Shown one piece after another: positions 15,059-16,803 of a DNA stretch of 16,803 nucleotides. Positions within the stretch are counted from its first letter, which is position 1, and the number at the start of each line of letters is the position of its first letter. Position numbers and translations under genes: made by a program. Origin of the DNA: Deltaproteobacteria bacterium (GTDB taxonomy: Bacteria; Bdellovibrionota_C; UBA2361; SZUA-149; JADYYL01); the NCBI GenBank assembly GCA_020853655.1, contig JADYYL010000465.1, positions 1-16,803 of the forward strand, given 5' to 3'. The notes below the pieces were generated by a model. The model ran no database searches, was not told the origin of the DNA, and saw nothing but the letters and a program-made list of their open reading frames with translations.

Positions 15059-15081
15059 TTCGCCTCATTTTTTAAGGCGAA
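15059..15081. repeat. Hairpin just after truB
   Basis: TTCGCCT (15059-15065) pairs with AGGCGAA (15075-15081), seven perfect pairs around a nine-base loop that holds the run of six T. It lies 30 bases after the truB stop. With the T run in the loop and not behind the stem, it is not a typical intrinsic terminator on either strand; it may act in RNA processing or stability. Confidence 0.4.
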
Positions 15082-15085
15082 CCGG

Positions 15086-15115
15086 GCTTGGGGCCCTCGA
15101 GAAATTCCCCCAAGC
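15086..15115. repeat. Inverted repeat upstream of the rpsO promoter
   Basis: GCTTGGGG (15086-15093) and CCCCAAGC (15108-15115) are perfect eight-base arms with a 14-base loop. The stem is GC-rich and ends right before the candidate -35 (15118). A read-through transcript from truB would contain it, followed by a weak, mixed A/T stretch (GAATTTA). It may be an inefficient terminator separating truB from rpsO. Confidence 0.4.
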
Positions 15116-15117
15116 GC

Positions 15118-15144
15118 TTGAATTTAGCGGCCTTTTGGTATAGA
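15118..15144 (+). promoter_or_regulatory. Candidate extended -10 promoter of rpsO
   Basis: TATAGA at 15139-15144 is preceded by TGG (15136-15138), giving the extended -10 form TGnTATAGA. TTGAAT at 15118-15123 could be a -35, though the spacer is only 15 bp, which an extended -10 can tolerate. Transcription would start near 15151, about 40 nt before the rpsO ATG. Having a separate promoter for rpsO-pnp agrees with what is known in E. coli, but this assignment is by eye. Confidence 0.45.
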
Positions 15145-15180
15145 ACGGCCGCAACCACAGTCGATAAAAATAGGCACGAC

Positions 15181-15186
15181 AAGGAG
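15181..15186 (+). promoter_or_regulatory. Shine-Dalgarno of rpsO
   Basis: AAGGAG lies five bases before ATG 15192, the strongest ribosome-binding site on the plus strand of the window. It rules out the in-frame GTG at 15186, which overlaps this site. Confidence 0.8.
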
Positions 15187-15191
15187 TGTTA

Positions 15192-15461
15192 ATGGCACTT
15201 ACGATAGATCAGAAGCAGGACATCGTTCGCAAGTTCGCGATCAACCCGAAAGACAACGGCTCATCCCGCGTCCAGGTTGCGCTCATCACTTCGCGCGTCA
15301 ACGACCTGCAAGCTCACTTTCAAAAGAACCCGAAGGACAACCACTCACGACGTGGCCTTCTGAAGCTCGTCGGTCGGCGCAAGCGCCTGCTGGAATACAT
15401 CCGCCGCGAGGACGTTCAAGAATACCGTAAGCTCATCGAAGAGCTCGGACTCCGTAAGTAA
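15192..15461 (+). CDS. rpsO: 30S ribosomal protein S15
   Basis: An 89-residue S15, the exact length of the E. coli protein. S15 is a primary binder of 16S rRNA and helps fold the platform of the 30S subunit. Family motifs are clear: the start MALTIDQKQDIVRKF, then QVALITSRVNDLQAHF, NPKDNHSRRGLLKLVGRRKRLL and the final YRKLIEELGLRK. The ATG at 15192 was chosen because AAGGAG sits five bases before it and the family begins there. A probable own promoter lies upstream at 15118-15144, and 182 bp separate it from pnp. In E. coli S15 represses its own translation through its leader; no matching pseudoknot is evident in the roughly 40-nt leader here. Confidence 0.98.
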   Translation: MALTIDQKQDIVRKFAINPKDNGSSRVQVALITSRVNDLQAHFQKNPKDNHSRRGLLKLVGRRKRLLEYIRREDVQEYRKLIEELGLRK

Positions 15462-15643
15462 CTTGCGCAATCCCACCGGTTCGATTTCTTCCTCTCGATC
15501 GTGCTCCTCAGGCCTGTTCCTCTGGGGCACTCTCAAATCGAGTGGTCGAGCCGGGGTTTGCTGCAACCACTTGCTGGCTGACACTCTCGTCTTCACACCC
15601 ACATCTTTTTTAACCTGACACTACACCAGGACCAGGACTCTCA
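15462..15643 (+). promoter_or_regulatory. rpsO-pnp intergenic region with competing hairpins
   Basis: Two mutually exclusive folds are visible. In fold A, TCGATTT (15481-15487) pairs with AAATCGA (15535-15541) and encloses GTGCTCC/GGGGCAC (15501-15530, one G-U pair). In fold B, CCGGTTCGA (15476-15484) pairs with TCGAGCCGG (15546-15554, one G-U pair), using part of the same left arm. AGTGGT (15541-15546) can also pair with ACCACT (15566-15571). A run of seven T is at 15606-15612, but no stem lies right before it. In E. coli this interval holds a weak terminator and an RNase III site through which PNPase controls its own mRNA; a similar role here is inferred by position. Confidence 0.45.
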
Positions 15644-16803
15644 ATGGAAATCAAAACGAGTGCAAACTCTCGCGTCGTTGTCGAAACGACGATTCAAGAC
15701 AAGAAAATTAGTATCGAAACCGGATGGATTGCGAAGCAAGCCGATGGTGCCGTCATCGTTCGCTCCGGCGACACGATGGTGCTCGTCACGGTCTGTACCG
15801 GTCCGGCGCGGATGGGGCAGGACTTCTTCCCGCTGACGGTTGAGTATCAAGAGAAGACCTACGCTGCCGGGAAGATCCCAGGCGGATATTTCAAGCGTGA
15901 AGCGCGTCCCTCTGAAGGAGAGATCCTCACCGCGCGATTAATTGATCGTCCGGTCCGCCCGCTTTTCCAAGACGATTTCTTCGACGAAGTGCAGATCATC
16001 TGCACGGTGATCTCCGCTGACGGCGTGAATAGCCCCGACATGTTGGCGATGGTCGGCGCGAGCACCGCGTTGCACCTCTCTTCACTCCCGGTCCTCTCTC
16101 CGCTCGCAGGCGTCCGTGTGGGACGGCTCGACGGCAAGTTCGTCGTCAATCCTTCAAAGGAAGAGCTGACGCGATCGGACATCGAGATCGTTGTCGCTGG
16201 CACGCAAGACGCGCTCGTCATGGTTGAAGGCGGAGCAAATGTCGTCGTGGAATCTGAAATCCTCGACGCGCTCTACTTCGGACATGGCGAAATCAAGAAG
16301 CTCATCGCCCTCCAAGAAGACCTCCGCAAGCGGGTCGGCAAGGAGAAGGCAGTCGTGAAGACGGTGACGCGAGATGCCGCGTTGAAGTCCAAGGTTGAGC
16401 AACTCACGTCTGCCGGTGTCCGCACCGCGCTCTCGACCGTGAACAAGGCCGAGCGTTACGAGCAGATTAAGAAGGTGAAGGACGAAGTCCTCGCTCCGCT
16501 CGTCGCCGAGAAGCCAGAAGCTGCTGGTGAAATCAACCACGCCTTCCATTCGATCTACGACCAAGTCGCACGACAACTCATCGTCGACACGAAGAAACGT
16601 ATCGATGGCCGTGGCCTGACCGACGTTCGACCGATCGAGTGCGAAGTGGGACTGCTCCCGCGCGCTCACGGTTCTGCACTTTTCACCCGGGGTGAAACCC
16701 AGGCGATTGTGACGACGACGCTCGGCACCTCGATGGATACGCAGACGATCGATTCGCTCACCGAGCGTTACGAAAAGACCTTCATGCTGCACTATAACTT
16801 CCC
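15644..16803 (+). CDS. pnp: Polyribonucleotide nucleotidyltransferase (PNPase), 3' end cut by window
   Basis: The first 386 residues of a protein normally about 700 long; the frame is open to the last base. PNPase degrades RNA 3' to 5' using phosphate and can also add tails. The first RNase PH domain (about 10-145) shows the family hallmarks DFFPLTVEYQEKTYAAGKIP, GYFKREARPSEGEILTARL and IDRPVRPLF, followed by DMLAMVGASTAL. An all-helical linker covers about 245-320. The second, catalytic RNase PH domain begins at RIDGRGLTDVRPI with GLLPRAHGSALFTRGETQA, and is cut at ERYEKTFMLHYNFP. The catalytic aspartates and the KH and S1 RNA-binding domains lie beyond the window. AGGA (15634-15637) lies six bases before the ATG. 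It follows rpsO, as in most bacteria. Confidence 0.97.
   Translation, partial: MEIKTSANSRVVVETTIQDKKISIETGWIAKQADGAVIVRSGDTMVLVTVCTGPARMGQDFFPLTVEYQEKTYAAGKIPGGYFKREARPSEGEILTARLIDRPVRPLFQDDFFDEVQIICTVISADGVNSPDMLAMVGASTALHLSSLPVLSPLAGVRVGRLDGKFVVNPSKEELTRSDIEIVVAGTQDALVMVEGGANVVVESEILDALYFGHGEIKKLIALQEDLRKRVGKEKAVVKTVTRDAALKSKVEQLTSAGVRTALSTVNKAERYEQIKKVKDEVLAPLVAEKPEAAGEINHAFHSIYDQVARQLIVDTKKRIDGRGLTDVRPIECEVGLLPRAHGSALFTRGETQAIVTTTLGTSMDTQTIDSLTERYEKTFMLHYNF

Noticed and set aside
1..16803. Mobile elements, prophage or genomic island
   Set aside because: No transposase, integrase, phage gene, att-like repeat or broken gene was seen; gene order in the right arm is the conserved housekeeping one.

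Overview
The window is a stretch of bacterial chromosome, GC-rich by eye, with ordinary housekeeping content and no visible mobile DNA. A lipobox lipoprotein, a membrane-anchored HlyD/MacA-type adaptor and a twin-arginine exported phosphoesterase point to a diderm (Gram-negative-type) bacterium. The gene order rimP-nusA-ylxR-infB-rbfA-DHH-truB-rpsO-pnp, with ylxR and a DHH phosphoesterase in the classical proteobacterial order and a two-repeat NusA C-terminus, would suit a deltaproteobacterial or myxococcal relative. That placement is inference; the sequence alone does not fix the taxon.

Left arm (about 40-4627, minus strand): a compact export operon. In transcription order it encodes an HlyD/MacA-like adaptor, a MacB/LolD-type ATPase (ATGA overlap with the adaptor), two separate FtsX/MacB-type permeases (3 and 12 bp gaps), and, after 65 bp, a small PEGA-domain lipoprotein with its own good Shine-Dalgarno. 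No outer-membrane channel is present in the window.

Middle (4628-7016): a 405-bp divergent intergenic region with an AT-rich palindrome and a run of hairpins leads to greA (plus strand). greA converges on a minus-strand Tat-exported calcineurin-like phosphoesterase that starts with TTG. A 550-bp non-coding region then precedes rimP. It holds many inverted repeats, including two tandem 24-bp hairpin units. I recognised no tRNA, tmRNA, RNase P or SRP RNA in it.

Right arm (7017-16803, plus strand): the transcription/translation supercluster. rimP matures the 30S subunit; nusA acts in elongation and termination; ylxR/rnpM is a small RNA-binding protein; infB is initiation factor 2; rbfA is a cold-shock 30S maturation factor. 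They are followed by a DHH/DHHA1 nanoRNase/pAp-phosphatase type protein, truB (pseudouridine-55 of tRNA), rpsO (S15) and pnp (PNPase, cut by the window end). Spacing is tight (ATGA overlap infB/rbfA; 2 bp DHH/truB), except for leaders before infB (156 bp), rpsO (163 bp) and pnp (182 bp), each with inverted repeats that could control expression.

I found no strong evidence of an undescribed system. The best candidates for a second look are the structured non-coding regions upstream of greA and rimP, the competing hairpins between rpsO and pnp, and the MacAB-like transporter whose permease function is split over two genes.
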